From: Riptortus pedestris
Taxonomy: Eukaryota > Arthropoda > Insecta > Hemiptera > Alydidae
DNA length: 64,000 bases
Direction: 5' to 3'
Assembly: GCA_019009955.1 (NCBI GenBank)
Contig: CM032233.1
Coordinates: 69,844,501 to 69,908,500 of the forward strand
The translations under genes and the position numbers were made by a program. This document shows positions 46,467 to 58,880 of this stretch, one piece after another (the first letter of the stretch is position 1; every line of letters begins with the position of its first letter). The notes under the pieces were generated by a model, which was not told the DNA's origin, did not search any database, and saw only the letters and a list, made by a program, of their open reading frames with translations.

Positions 46467-47463
46467 TTTTAGCAGATTTCTCTTAGTATACGGGGTGTGG
46501 CTATTACATAACGAGACTGACGCTGTAAAACATTTTATTTTTATTTCATACATTTTTACTTATTATCACCTTCAATATACACCCCTCCTTTATCCCTACA
46601 ACGCTCCATGCGAACCTTCCATTGTTCGAAACAGTGCTGGAAGTCTATATATATCCGTATATATATTTGTCTGTTACCACTCTAGCGGTCGCAATTTTTG
46701 TGTAATCGTTACCAAATTCGATATATAATCGTTTTATGTAAAAAAGAAAGGTACAGTTCGTTAACGGCTGAAATCGGACGAGTGGGAGAGGGGTTTAGAG
46801 GGGGGAAATTTTGAAAACGAAATATCTCCGTTATTGTACGTCGGATCGAAAAATGATATATAAACAATTTTATTTTATTATTTTATTTTTACTCTAATAT
46901 GAATATTAACCGAGATATTTGAAATTTATAGTTATCAGCCTTCAGTGAACCCCCACTCCTACACATCTTATATTAACAATAAGCCGTTATAAAATGAACC
47001 TCTTTATTCTAAGCTTAAATACCGAATATTTTTCTCAAGAGACCTTTATTATGTGAGGTCCATACGAATTCGTTGTACGATGACATCACCAATTAAGATT
47101 TTACATTCTTTCTCGAAATTGTTTAGTTGATCTATAACACACTCGACATATAACTGTTTCAGTGAACACTAAAGATGATATCTGTTATTGGCAGTAATCA
47201 CACCAGGAATAAGGGGGGTTTAGAAAATTCAAAATATCTCTGTTATTCTGAGTCGAATCGAAAAATGTTATAGAATCAATCTTGTTAAAATATTGATGTT
47301 CTACAATTGCTGTTTTATACATTTTTTTCGCAACTTAAATATTAAGCGAGTAATTCGTACTTTCTGGTTTTCAGTCATATATGTGGTGAGATATGACTAG
47401 TGCGTCATACCAGCAAGTGGGAAATCTGGTTAGTTTACGCAGCCCCTGCGGGAAGGACGTTTT
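46467..47463 (-). mobile_element. CTTAAGG-hairpin family copy carrying a mariner fragment
   Basis: It opens ttttagcagatttctcttag, then is replaced by a mariner piece until about 46655. It resumes at tttgtctgttaccactctag and runs to the 5' terminus gggaaatctggttagtttac, gcagcccctgcgggaaggac. Confidence 0.85.
46489..46655 (-). pseudogene. Mariner transposon end with transposase C-terminus
   Basis: A terminal TACGGGGTGTGGCTATTACA is followed on the minus strand by FQHCFEQWKVRMERCRDKGG then VYIEGDN, the mariner C-terminal signature (F..CFEQW..R...C....G.Y.EGD). It is a different mariner lineage from the one at 35209. Confidence 0.82.
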
Positions 47464-48534
47464 ATCAATATGAAATTTGTATTAATGAACTAGTCGAAAA
47501 ATTGACTGAGGTTGTCCATTGGCAGATCATAAATCTGTTTCGAATATCATATTATTTATGCGTTAATCTATAACAAAATTTTTCAGTATGAAGGATTGTT
47601 TACCTGATGATGCTGTTATAATGATTAAACTCTATACGTCAGAAGCTGAATACATTTCAGCAGGAAAAATGCTAACTATAGAATTTTGTAAAGTCTTCAG
47701 TATAACAAAAACTGGAATATTTTTGCATAATATATGCAATATACTGGAATATATTAAAGCACCATTGGGAAATCTATTTGAGAACTCATTAGAAATGATA
47801 ATTTTCCAACTCTAAAGCATTAAAAAAGTTTGCCTGAAGTTAAAATCCTTTCCTTCAGCTGCTCAAAATATCTCATTTTTTTTTTTTAACATCCATTCGC
47901 CAGAATTAATGTCTCAAGATAGTTCATCCAATCAAATAGGGTATTTGATAAGTTTAATAAAATCACCATTTATTACATTGAACTTCATTCTTACCAGGAT
48001 TTTCATATTTAGCTGAGAAGTCATCTGTGTTTCATTTCGCTTGGGAAATCTGCTTCGATTACGCAGCCCTGCGTGGCATTGTTTTGAACTAAATAACCTG
48101 ACCTTGATAATAGAATACTAACCGAACAGTATTAAAAATGGCCGTTATTATTTAAACAACATGAATATTTACATACTCTATTTGAGTTAGTTCTAATTAT
48201 CATAAGTCTTATTGTTAATGCTTGGATATATTAAACCAATGGCATAAATATAATAAATTAATATCTAATAAGATAAGACCTTAGACTGATTTGAGTATGT
48301 CACCTAGTCTTTGCAGATATCTGCCTTATCAAATCAGAAAGATTTATTGACAATAAAACACAAATATTGTGAAAAATATTTACAAAAAAGTAGCACAGCC
48401 AATATAGCAACATATTATTTTAAACTATATTCCACCAAGACTCAAACTTATTAAATATAGTTCTTTGAAGATAAAAAAAACTCTAGAATTGTTCTAAACA
48501 CTGAACTATCCCTCAAAAGGCCATGATCTTCCAT
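47464..48534. other. AT-rich DNA; one Cys-poor 75-codon open frame
   Basis: The plus frame 47588-47815 (MKDCLPDDAVIMIKLYTSEA...) resembles no family I can defend. A lone CTTAAGG-family 5' terminus lies at about 48035-48090 (gggaaatctgcttcgattac, gcagccctgcgtggc), minus orientation. Confidence 0.45.
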
Positions 48535-49401
48535 TTTTAGCAGATTTCCCTTAAGGGAAATCAGCTATTGAGGTCGTACTCATGTATATGTATGTATATA
48601 TATATATATATTTGTCTGTTACCGCTCTAGCGGTCGCAATTATTGTTTAATCGTTACCAAACTCGATATTTAGTCGTTTATGTAAAAAAAAAGATCAAGT
48701 TCGTTAACGGCTGAATTCGGGCCAGGGGGAGGGGGGATTTAGAGGAGAGGATTTTCGAAAATTCGAAATATTTCCGTTATCATAGGGCGGATCGAAAAAT
48801 TGTACAGAGCCAATCTTATTGCAAATTAAATGTACTATAAATATTGTTATATACATTTATTCACTATCTTGAATATTAACACAAATATTTGCATTTTTCA
48901 GCCATCAGCAAACCGCCACTTCTACTCATGTTACATAAACAATACTCTGCTACATAATAAATCACATTATTCGAAGTTTAAATACCAATAATTGTATTGA
49001 AGAGACCTTTATTATACGAGATACATGCAAATATGTCCTGGTGATCCCCCTCCCCCGTCTTAAGGTTTTGGACTACTAAAATTTGATTGATTGAGATAAC
49101 AATTATTCTGACTCATTATTAATTACAGTACTAGATATAGTAAATAGTTCTCAATAAAATTAATATGTTATATTCTGATATATTTCAGTAATCGTTTTTC
49201 TTTCCGGGGTGAGGCGGGCAGACCCGTTTGTTTAAATTTCTAACCTAACGCTTCCGGTCGGCAGGCTATTGAAACATTTCTTATTTCCGTTTGTATTTAT
49301 TCACGGTGGTGTTTTGTTGCCAGTATGTAGATTTATCTATTACTAAACTTCACGGAGGAAATCTGCTTAAGTTTACGCACCCCCTGCGTGACGGACTTTT
49401 T
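48535..49401 (-). mobile_element. CTTAAGG-hairpin family, long variant
   Basis: The terminal palindrome is perfect (ttttagcagatttcccttaa, gggaaatcagctattgaggt). The usual segment between the 3' hairpin and the AT tract is deleted, joining tcgtactcatg to a short TA tract. The long-variant block (ccgtttgtttaaatttctaa; gttgccagtatgtag) is present before the 5' terminus. Confidence 0.92.
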
Positions 49402-49664
49402 AAATCTTGCGAAGTGACAAAAAATCGCTACAGTGGTAAAACTAGGCTGATATAAGATCAAACATATTTTTACATTATCCATTCAAGGCTTAATAATAAT
49501 AATATTACAAAGGAGAATGAGAAAGACAATTCAACAATTTTGGGGCAGAACATCCTACAAAGGGCCGACTGATGAGTAAAGCAAACAAGTTAGTCCTTCA
49601 AAAGGCAAGCACTGGCTGAAATGTAACCCACTCAGTACTCACGCCATGATGTATTTTTCTAAAT

Positions 49665-50120
49665 CAAGGGTCTCCAAACTCTGGCCCGAGGGCCACATCC
49701 GGCCCGCGGACAGATGTCCGGCCCGCGGAGAGCTAGCATACTTGAAAACTCCTTTTAGAGAACATATTTTTTATAGCAAATTAAATTTAGTTTACTGAAG
49801 TATTCGATAGAAGGTACTACCTATTTCCGCTTGTGTTCACCAGATGTCGTGCTCCTCATGGCTCGTACTCTACGACTAATCTAGAAATTACAGATAATGA
49901 CAGGAAAATCAATAATATGCAGTGTTGCCGTTTTGCGGACTTTAGTACGATTTGCAGCCTTTTTTAAACGTTGCGTACTTTTTCGGACTTTTTTTTTTTT
50001 TTTTCATCGGTGGACTATTTCACTTTTTACCACCGGCAACAATGATAATATGGTTTTGGCCCTCGGAACTTACTGGAGTATTCAGTATGACCCTAAGGCT
50101 GGAAAGTTTGGAGACCCCTG
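49665..50120. mobile_element. hAT-like MITE, 456 bp
   Basis: The ends are CAAGGGTCTCCAAACTCTGG and, inverted, CAGGGGTCTCCAAACTTTCC. They are flanked by TTCTAAAT (49657-49664) and GTCTAAAT (50121-50128), an 8-bp duplication with one change, as expected for hAT transposases. GC-rich ggcccgcgg-type sequence lies just inside the left end, a common hAT subterminal pattern. Open frames in it (49897-50247) are not conserved proteins. Confidence 0.88.
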
Positions 50121-50454
50121 GTCTAAATGAATTTATAAAGTAAGTCTTATTTTCCTTTTCTATATTTAAAAATGTAACACTACAAAAGAAATTTACAGAA
50201 GTTTGGATTAGCTCATCTGCTTGAGTGACAGGTTTTTTTTTTTTCAAAAACGTATAGAGTTCAAATAAATTTTATTTGATATGTATAATTTTATAAAACC
50301 CAATTTAATCGTAACTAGTTATAAAGCCCCGTATACGGAAATGAGAGCTCATAAAAATCGATTTCCCTCGTTATTTTTTTAGATGTTTCATACATATAAT
50401 TTATTCTAGTTGCCTAAAATCGAAAAGGGAATAAGTGGTACTAATCGCACCCTA

Positions 50455-50770
50455 TTGTAGGATTATCGGGTCTGATGATCAAGGAAAATCTCAATAGCCT
50501 TGACACTAAGTGTCTATTAACTCCATTATCAAACCCGTAGTGATTTATGGATGCGAGACATGGACGCTGACAGGTACCCTTGAAAAGAAGATAGAATTGT
50601 TTGAACGTTACGTTTCAGAGCCATAATAGGCTCAAAAATAAAATATCTGAGAAGACAGAGTCGATTTCATACAATAAGCAATCCAATAGTCATAATCTGC
50701 CGGGCGTTGGCTAGCTGCTGGATTAAATAGTGTAGAGGATAGTTGGGTAAAGGCTAAAGAGTTATTCAAT
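50455..50770 (+). pseudogene. LINE ORF2 fragment
   Basis: The frame reads VVIYGCETWTLTGTLEKKIE then LFERYV, the conserved post-RT segment (PVVxYGxETWTLxxxxxxxLxxFERxxLR) of RTE/R1-type LINE proteins. Stops and shifts follow. Confidence 0.8.
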
Positions 50771-50864
50771 CAGTCAAGATGATTGTATTTTCGTGCTAAC
50801 ATTTTCGGACACCACTGGTATTCTTCTTCAGAGCTACAATGAACGAAAAGAGAGCGTTAACAGA

Positions 50865-50957
50865 CAAACATATGGGGATCAATGGACATTTGAAGACATT
50901 TTTGGAAAATCGCACAACCTCAAAAGCTGATTTCCCTTAAAGGAAATCTGCTAAAAG
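50865..50957 (+). mobile_element. CTTAAGG-hairpin family, 3' end fragment inside LINE remains
   Basis: From ggggatcaatggacatttga to gctgatttcccttaaaggaa, atctgctaaaa. It separates the LINE pieces at 50455 and 51355. Confidence 0.8.
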
Positions 50958-51354
50958 ATACATAAGAAGAACATGAAAAACATAATAATAAAAATATTAC
51001 ATTTCTGTACCAATATAGGCATGTAATATATTCATTATTTTTTCGCAGTCTTTCTCATTACCTTGTATTTATCTTGTTTTGTTTGTTTTTTTATAAAAAA
51101 AAAAAATTGTTGTAACTCTACACAATTTCCAAATGTTTTTCATGATTTTCTAATGTAACTGTTTTTTTATTTTATTTTTTAAAAACGATATTGATATATG
51201 ATGCCCATAGATGTTTTGTACAATGTTTCGCTTATTGTAGCTCTGCAGAAAGGTATCAATGGTCTCCGAAACTGTTAGCAATTAAAATACACTCATCATG
51301 ACTGATTGTATACTTCTTCAGCCGACACTCAACTATCCTCGAGGTCATGAAACC

Positions 51355-51527
51355 AAGAGATGATGGGCTGGACATGTGTCAAGTAGTAACCCTTTTGACT
51401 CCCTATTGAAGAATATGAATGGGGTAATGGAGGTTAGCCGACCACGATATACATCGAAGGTCGGATGTGTAGACAGAGTTCCACAAGCGGGCTGGGAAGC
51501 ATTATTTTCGATACTCAGAGCTCAAGA
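51355..51527 (+). pseudogene. LINE ORF2 C-terminal fragment
   Basis: RWAGHVSSSN-like sequence precedes PFDSLLKNMNGVMEVSRPRY then a W-containing stretch (AGWEALFSILRAQE). This matches the RWxGHVxR...GxRxxGRPRxRW end of RTE/R1-type LINE proteins. Interrupted at 51528 by a CTTAAGG-family insertion. Confidence 0.7.
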
Positions 51528-51529
51528 AG

Positions 51530-52140
51530 AAAAGTCACGCAGGGGCTGCGTTAACTAAGCAGATTTCCCACGTGCGTTACGTATTTTCATTTATCGCAAA
51601 GCGTAAAACTTCAATGAAAACAAATATTTGGGTATTTAGGCATTAAATAATGTGCTTCATAATATAACCGCTTATTGTTAATATGAGTTGAGCAGGAGTG
51701 GGTGTTTACTCAGGGCCGAACACACAAAAACGCAAATATCTCGGTTAATAATCAAGATAATGAAAAAACGTACATAACAACATTTATAGAACATTATATT
51801 TGCAATAAGATTGGTTCTATACAATTTTAGGTCCAACGCATAATAACGGAGATATTAAGAATTCGAAATTCTCCCCCCCCCCCCTGGTCCGATTGCAGCC
51901 GTTAATGAACTTGATCTTTGTTTTTATGTAAAACGATTATATATCAAGTTTGGTAACGATAAGACAAAAATTGCGACCGCTAGAGCGGTAACAGACAAAT
52001 ATATACATACACAATTTTGAACGGACCTCATTTTCATCATCTACTAGGTAGGATCGATGGTCATTTGAAGAAAAATTTCGAAAATCGTGTCATGAGTACG
52101 ACCTCAATAGCTAATTTCCCTTAAGGGAAATCTGCTAAAA
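51530..52140 (+). mobile_element. CTTAAGG-hairpin family, near full-length copy
   Basis: It starts aaagtcacgcaggggctgcg (3-base loss in GTCCGTC), has the core with a C-run, only a short TA run, then a perfect 3' palindrome (ctaatttcccttaagggaaa, tctgctaaaa). Confidence 0.92.
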
Positions 52141-52334
52141 GCGCTTCTAATGATGGCTCTGGAAAAAAGAATCTTACGACCCTTAATCAGATAATAACAT
52201 TTAAGATTCATTAAATGGGTTTATTATTATAATTCGTATGATGCTGGATGTGGGAGTCTTAAAAACTGTAAGTCTCTTCATCAAGTTTTCATTTAAGCGC
52301 AAGGCTTTTCGGCACTTGCCCCACACTCTGCTAA

Positions 52335-52915
52335 TTAGAGACTAACAAAACACATACGGGTAACAAAATAGCACCGTCAACATCAAGTGAATAAATACAA
52401 ACGATAATAAGAAACCTCCAGACGAGAAGCACCTGAAACGTAAACAAAAAGGTGTGCCAACTTCCCACAGGAAAGAAAAACAATTACGGAAATATATCAG
52501 AATATAACATATTAATTTTATCATAGTACTGTAATTCATAAAGGATCAGAATAATCTTTATCTCAATCAATCAAATTTTAGTAGTCCAAGAAGGGTGGGG
52601 GGGGGGAGGGGTAACGATAACATATTTGCATTAATCCTGTATAATAAAGGTCTCTTGAAACACAATTTATGGTATTTAAGCTTCCAATAACATGGTTTAT
52701 TACATAACAGAGTATTTTTTCAGTCACATGAGTAGAGTGGGGGTTTGCTGAAGGCTGAAAACTGAAAAATGTAAGTGTATATATATATATAATTTTGAAC
52801 GGACCTCATTTTCGTAATCTCCTAGGTAGGATCGATGGACATTTGAAAAATTTCGAAAATCGCGTCATGAGTACGACCTCAATAGCTGAGTTGCCTTAAG
52901 GGAAATTTGCTAAAA
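52335..52915 (+). mobile_element. CTTAAGG-hairpin family, long variant lacking the 5' terminus
   Basis: It starts in the long-variant block (cacatacgggtaacaaaata). Most of the core between tgaaaaatg and the AT tract is deleted. It ends ctgagttgccttaagggaaa, tttgctaaaa. Confidence 0.87.
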
Positions 52916-52934
52916 CTATTCTAATAGTTCCATA

Positions 52935-53890
52935 GCTGGAGCCAATGGGACCGTAAACCAGGAAGACCCAGGCAAAAATAATATGAAATGATGATTGCTA
53001 ATAAGCTGATAAGCTATCATCTGCTCCTATCGACAATAAAAGATAAAGCGTAACGAGATAGTTTATTATTATGAAATGAATGTCGACCGTGTGTTACTGA
53101 GGGTAATGTAGATGGGCTATCGCACAGGGAAGCAATTATTTCAAATTTATGGCATAATATTGAATAGAGAGTCTTACATCTAAATAAAATAAGACGGGCC
53201 ATTTTGAGATGCCACAAGAGAAACGGATACTACGACCACTATATCATATGATATTCTCATATCATATGATGAGCCCCGTAGCCGTAGACTCTCTATACGA
53301 GTTCCAATTTCAAATTTCGTCAATGCGAATAAAATATTATTTATTTTACGCTTTTAGTGTCCGTTGAACCCTAAAATGAGACAGTTTCGCCAGTCACGAT
53401 AATACAATACTCTTGAGGGGAAAATATTTAGAACAGAAACTTGACTTTCAGTAAATATCTTCCTATAGTAAAATTAATTAATCTTTTAATAAATAATTTA
53501 TTAAAACGCCACATATAATATTGTTTGTTTATTATCTAAATTCAATTATTAATTTTGAAATCATTTTATAACCAGGAGTTATTGGCTGAAAAGAATAGTT
53601 GGCAAATAGACATTTTAAACAAGACAATAGTGAATGAAAACTTTACTTTTTAACTTGAATGATGAATAAATCCCATCCTCACTTGTGCGGGCTATATATA
53701 AAAAAATAAATAACTGCGGAGCAATTGTTTGGAAACAGATATAAAAGTCAGAATACTGCGACCAATGAACTTCTATGTTCTGCAAAAAGTACTACACTTT
53801 AAGAATCCCTCTAGGCAGGCATCACTGCATATATACAGCCAGACGAATAATTGGGAATGACTTTCAAACGTAGAAAATTTGTAGAGCCCT
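52935..53890. other. AT-rich DNA with possible LINE scrap
   Basis: A short frame near 52950-53010 reads DRKPGRPRQK followed by a stop and YEMMIANKLI, similar to the GRPRxRW end of LINE proteins, too short to be sure. The rest holds nothing recognised. Confidence 0.35.
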
Positions 53891-53895
53891 GAGGA

Positions 53896-53967
53896 AGGTT
53901 TTACAGATTTCTCTTAAGAGAAATCATATATTGTAGTTATGACGAAAATGAGATCGGTTCATAATTT

Positions 53968-54030
<63 letters not shown>
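53896..54030 (-). mobile_element. CTTAAGG-hairpin family, 3' end with (AC)n in place of (AT)n
   Basis: It reads ttttacagatttctcttaag, agaaatcatatattgtagtt, then atgacgaaaatgagatcggt and an AC run (53972-54028). Only this end is present, and the middle of the 3' segment is deleted. Confidence 0.75.
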
Positions 54031-54031
<1 letters not shown>

Positions 54032-54359
54032 TGTATAGGTATAAATTTTAAAGTTGGTGAAATTATATTTCACGTCAACGTTTCGCTTAGTAAACTAACT
54101 TCCTCAGAGGGATTGAATAATTTTACTCGCATGCTGATATGTATTTTTACCAATGCTGGCGAGGGGCAGGATCATATCGCAGGCTATGAGCGAGGCAGAA
54201 TCGTCCTTCCAACCTATTACCTTATACCGGACTTAGTAGAGAGATTATGGAATGTTGTGTGTTAAAAAGTAAAAGACTGCCAAGTATTGATATTTCTAAA
54301 AAAATTCTCATCATTATATATGACCTTTTAAGCTTTAATAGACTTTAAGCTGGAATAAA

Positions 54360-54380
54360 AACGTTAAGACGGGGACACTC

Positions 54381-54450
<70 letters not shown>

Positions 54451-54538
54451 TATATGTGTGTTATTTTTTATCAATACCAAAGTCGTTTTATGTAAAAATG
54501 AAGATCAAGTTCGTTAGCGGCTTATGGTAACCAAATAA

Positions 54539-54579
<41 letters not shown>

Positions 54580-54705
54580 ATTTTAAACGGACCTCATTTT
54601 CGTCATCTCCTAGGTAGGATCGATTGACATTTGTTGAAATTTTTTGAAAATCCCATCATTAGTACAGCCTCAATAGCTGATTTTCCCCAAGGGAAATCTA
54701 AAATA
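54360..54705 (+). mobile_element. CTTAAGG-hairpin family fragments around two AT tracts
   Basis: AT tracts at 54385-54441 and 54545-54576 flank a minus-orientation scrap (tcaataccaaagtcgtttta, tgtaaaaatgaagatcaagt). A plus-orientation 3' end follows (ttaaacggacctcattttcg to tccccaagggaaatc). It looks like two copies recombined at the AT tract. Confidence 0.65.
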
Positions 54706-54709
54706 TGTG

Positions 54710-56045
54710 GCCCACGTTATTCTCTGATAAAATATCTTTGGCTTTCTGATGTTGAATATATTTCAAATTATATTTGCATGTTTTAAACTGAATTAATTAT
54801 TAAATTTAATAAAAGATTAGCTTAGGAGGGGTGCTCCTAAATATTATAGTGCCGTTTTTTCGACTTTTCATGCTATAACGCATAAACCATTACAGGAATC
54901 CATAATTTTAAGGCATGATAAATAATAAAGATATAACAATTCTTCCTATTATTCTGGGACCCAATATTTTCATGTGTAGTTTAGTTACAAGGGTTGCCAA
55001 TAAAAATTATTTCCAAGCAGGCTTCATTCAAAATTGCCCTGCATGTTTATTAGCCTACATAACACGTCTTCAGGGGCCATTCAGTTATGAAGCGCTCGCT
55101 CCCTCTTTGACTCGTTGATACGATTCTTCCGCGCTGGAAAGGACGTTGAAACTTCAAAAATTCTTAAATGCTATGAAAGTTACTTGTAAATAGGATTGTG
55201 GTGAATGGGAAAGTGACCTCTTTTTCTCCAAACCTTATGAGTCATTGATGGTCATTTGCATATTCATTTCGAAGGTGTTTCAAGGTGGACTGGCTATATA
55301 TTAGGAGGTGATTCCAAACCGCATCCCCACCAGGAAAGTTCACGCTTCCCGCGGGAGCAGCTCCTGCCTTTTTCAAATATATTAGTATCTTCTAAATGCA
55401 GCTGAAGGTAAATAATTATGCCACTAAATTAATACCGAACCAGTACTGAGTGGATATGCATCCGACAATCACAGGTGGAGTACTTGGCTAGCTTTAGCCA
55501 GTGGATTATGTAGCACTGATGGTTACACGGGTGGTACATAAACTAAGCAGATTAACACAAGTCAAAAATGCAATTCCATCATTGCAACGACACACAGAAG
55601 ACGCCATATGGCCTAACACAACATTTATTCATTCAGTAAAAGCTCAATTTAAACAAAGTGTGGAATTTGGACATTATACATTTCGTGATGCGATATGTTA
55701 GCTAGTTAAGCATCAATGGGAGGGGGGATTCACACACGATTAAACGTGGGAAAATAAATAAGATGTGTGTGTGTGTGTTTGTGAGAATTTGTCTAATTCT
55801 CATAAATAAATAATTTAAAATGATGAACGCAGGTAGAGTGAAAGTGCTGAGGAGGTGTAAACAATTATTTCTGCTATTTATTAACACCGCTTCGGTTATA
55901 TATTATACTTTACTGGAAATTAATATATGCCATTACGAATATAAATTTTACTTTCCAGATATAGAATAGAGCATTTTTAACGATGGTGGAGATGTAAATA
56001 AAAATAGCTATCATCATTGTGCTTTGGGTCGCTTTTGGGGGAAGA
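54710..56045. other. Unassigned DNA
   Basis: Slightly higher GC around 54990-55350 with short open frames, but no domain or repeat is recognised. A GT run lies at 55764-55778. Confidence 0.4.
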
Positions 56046-56049
56046 AATT

Positions 56050-56105
56050 CCTGCATTGAATGCTTTTATTTTCCGACCGATTTCACCATATCAGTGGCAT
56101 CATTC
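56050..56105 (-). mobile_element. Diverged relative of the 2664-2834 hairpin repeat
   Basis: The reverse complement reads gatgccactgatatggtgaa, atcggtcggaaaataaaagc, attcaatgcagga, matching the 2771-2825 block. Only one arm is present. Confidence 0.5.
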
Positions 56106-56109
56106 TATT

Positions 56110-56965
56110 ATTTTTAAATGGTTCAGAGTTCTATCCTCAGAATACTATCCTTGGCTATGAAATAGCCATATTTATTTCGAAAAAAGATACATTCACAGGA
56201 GACAGGAAATAAAAAAAATATTGTGCATAGCCAACATTTACATAACGACTACTTCTATTACTATCTATGATTTCCTGAGCAACGCCGGATACCTTAGATA
56301 GTAAATATATAAATAGATTTCTTTATTTTATGATAACAAGAATGGAATAGTAAAAAAAAAAAAAATATAATTAATACTTAAGGTAATACAAAAAAAAAAA
56401 AAAAAAGGATCTTCAGTTCTCACCAACACTCTTTATTGCTTTAAAGCCAACGTTCTCTCGTGTGCATTTAAAATGCTAAGTTAAAAATTATTCTCGAAGT
56501 CAATAAAAACTAAAACTCTCGCAGGAGAATAATGATGATATGATTATAAGCTATAACTTATTTGGTAATTTGTTATAAATAGCTAAATTAAAAAAAAAGT
56601 GTGGTACCTGGGGATCATAATTTTTGTAATGTGATGGTAATTGAGCATCAATGATGGTGGGGATTTACAGAAAGTTAAAAGGAGGAATATATATAATTTT
56701 ATGTTGTCGAGGACGGAATAGTAAAAAAACATTAAGGGGATAAGAAAAATGTTTTTGGCTTTTCTTGCTTAATATCATCATCGCGAGAGTTTTCGGTTTT
56801 CAGTTCCCAACGCAATTATCCGTATTGACTCAACCTCAAACCAATTTTTCTAATTTCGCCATGAGATCTGTACGTAAGTACTAGCATATCTCGAAAAAGG
56901 CTAGGTTTAGAATGATGAAATTTCTGCAAAACAAATGTGAAATACCTTTTTTGTTCTTCTTGGAA
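56110..56965. other. AT-rich DNA, nothing recognised
   Basis: A-runs at about 56351-56363 and 56389-56406. No gene or repeat. Confidence 0.45.
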
Positions 56966-56969
56966 AGAT

Positions 56970-57235
56970 CTAAAAAATTATGATCAGGTCGAAAAATGAT
57001 ATAGAGCCAATTTTGTTCAAATATTGTTGCTCTACAATTGCTGTTCTATGAATTTCCCTTGTAGCTCAAATATTCAGCGAGTTATTCGTACTTCCTTGAT
57101 TTCAGCAATCGGTAAACCCCCACTTCTACACGTAGGATTTTTACTCAAAGTTAGAGAATATATGGGGGAAAGAGATCACCAGCAGGTGTGAAATCTGCTT
57201 AGTTTACGCTGCCCTGTGCGAGCAAATTTAAATGA
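56970..57235 (-). mobile_element. CTTAAGG-hairpin family, 5' part
   Basis: From aggtcgaaaaatgatataga through gcgagttattcgtacttcct to gaaatctgcttagtttacgc, tgccctgtgcgagc. The 3' end is absent. Confidence 0.75.
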
Positions 57236-57768
57236 GCAATATCACCAATGTTGCGAAGGTCATAAAATAAAAAAAATAAAACAAAAATTGCTCTCCACCA
57301 TTTCTAATCTGCGATCAAATAAGATTGGAAACATCTGACTTAGCTAACTCCCCAGCTCCCTCTTGCCTCGGAATATAAAAATAGACAGTTAATTGCCTAT
57401 AAAATTTCTAATTAACGGCCAGACAGGAGGGATTATAAGAGTTGCTTTAGGATAGGTCCACTAAAAAGACGTAGACTCCCTCCGGCAGAGAGGCTGGAAG
57501 GATACGACTGACCCAGGCTGTAAAGAACAAATCCATAGCGGGGTCGTAAAACTTCCATTGGCTCATAAACATTCTTCGAGGTAGGGCACAGGCAAGGACA
57601 TAAAAACTAACTCCCATTAAGTCAGATTTTCAAGTGAAATAGTATTCTAAAAGAGATAGTTCTGTAAAGAAATATATTCTGAACTGAAAAGAAACATGGT
57701 TTACCAATGACCCAACAGCACTGATCTCATACCACTTGTAAGCAAAGGGTTAGAATATGTAGAAACAC

Positions 57769-58211
57769 AAAAAGTCCGTCACGCAGGGGCTGCGTAAACG
57801 AAGCAGATTTCCCACGTGAAGTTTTACAATAGAGAAATTTCACGAGAGTCGAGCAGTTAAGGAAACGGCAGATCTAGCTTTTGGCGGGAAAGTCATCCGT
57901 CCGTTAGCCGCCCAGATTTAATAAAAATCCAAATAACTCGGTTAATATTCAAGATAGAGAATAAATGTACATAACAATATTTATAGCAAATTTAATTTGC
58001 AATAAGATTGGTTCTGTACAATTTTTCGATCCGACGTATAGTAACGGAGATATTTTGAATTTTCGAAAATCCTCCCCTCTAAACCCGCCCTCTCACACTG
58101 GTCCGATTTCAGCCATTAACGAACTTGATCTTTCTTTTTACATAAAACGACTAAATATCGAATTTGGTAACGGTCAAACAAAAACTTGCGACCGCTAGAG
58201 CGGTAACAGAG

Positions 58212-58283
<72 letters not shown>

Positions 58284-58407
58284 TTTTGAACGGACCTCAT
58301 TTCCGTCATCTACTAGGTAGGATCGGTGGACATTTGAAGAAAAATTTCGAAAATTCCGTCATGAGTAATACCTCAATAGCTGATTTCCCTTAAGGGAAAT
58401 CTGCTAA
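57769..58407 (+). mobile_element. CTTAAGG-hairpin family, full-length copy with perfect termini
   Basis: It matches the 29489 copy block for block, including cacgagagtcgagcagttaa and tagcttttggcgggaaagtc, the ACCGCTAGAGCGGT palindrome, an AT tract (58215-58280) and the perfect 3' palindrome ending ctgctaa. An immediately following scrap (58408-58440, gatcactagagcgttaacag) is the internal block of another copy. Confidence 0.94.
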
Positions 58408-58440
58408 TATTGTGATCACTAGAGCGTTAACAGACTAAAA

Positions 58441-58450
58441 CACGCACACG

Positions 58451-58492
<42 letters not shown>
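58441..58492. repeat. (CA)n(TA)n microsatellite
   Basis: A CACG/CA run then a TA run, ending the second scrap of the repeat family. Confidence 0.95.
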
Positions 58493-58829
58493 AGCTAAGG
58501 TACCCGGCGTTGCTCGGGGAGTCAGAATAATTTCTTTTGGCTTTAGTATGCAAAATATTTTTATACTTCCCGTCACAAGCCTTTACGTCCTAATCACTAC
58601 AGCAAACTTATAAAATTGTTTAGTCTCAACGAATAAAACATAAAAAGATGTAGAGAAAAATGAGTTCCTGATCAATCTCCCTCTCAAAATACTGTTTAAT
58701 ATAAATAATAATTATGGAAAGCATTATTAATATATACTATGCAAGAATACAAATTTATTTTTCCAAAAGCCCCCTAGCACAACGATTGTATCTATTTTAC
58801 GTATTTAATTACCATTATTAAAAATACTG

Positions 58830-58877
<48 letters not shown>

Positions 58878-58880
58878 GAA
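58489..58880 (+). mobile_element. Second CCGGC..GG repeat, fragment
   Basis: It opens agctaaggtacccggcgttg, ctcgggg, the same kind of start as 38716, again just after an AT tract, and ends at another AT tract (58835-58874). Little else matches the first copy. Confidence 0.5.

Noticed and set aside
47588..47815. Copia RNase H fragment suggested by SEAEYISAG
   Set aside because: Only nine residues resemble the Copia motif; flanking residues and the rest of the frame do not.
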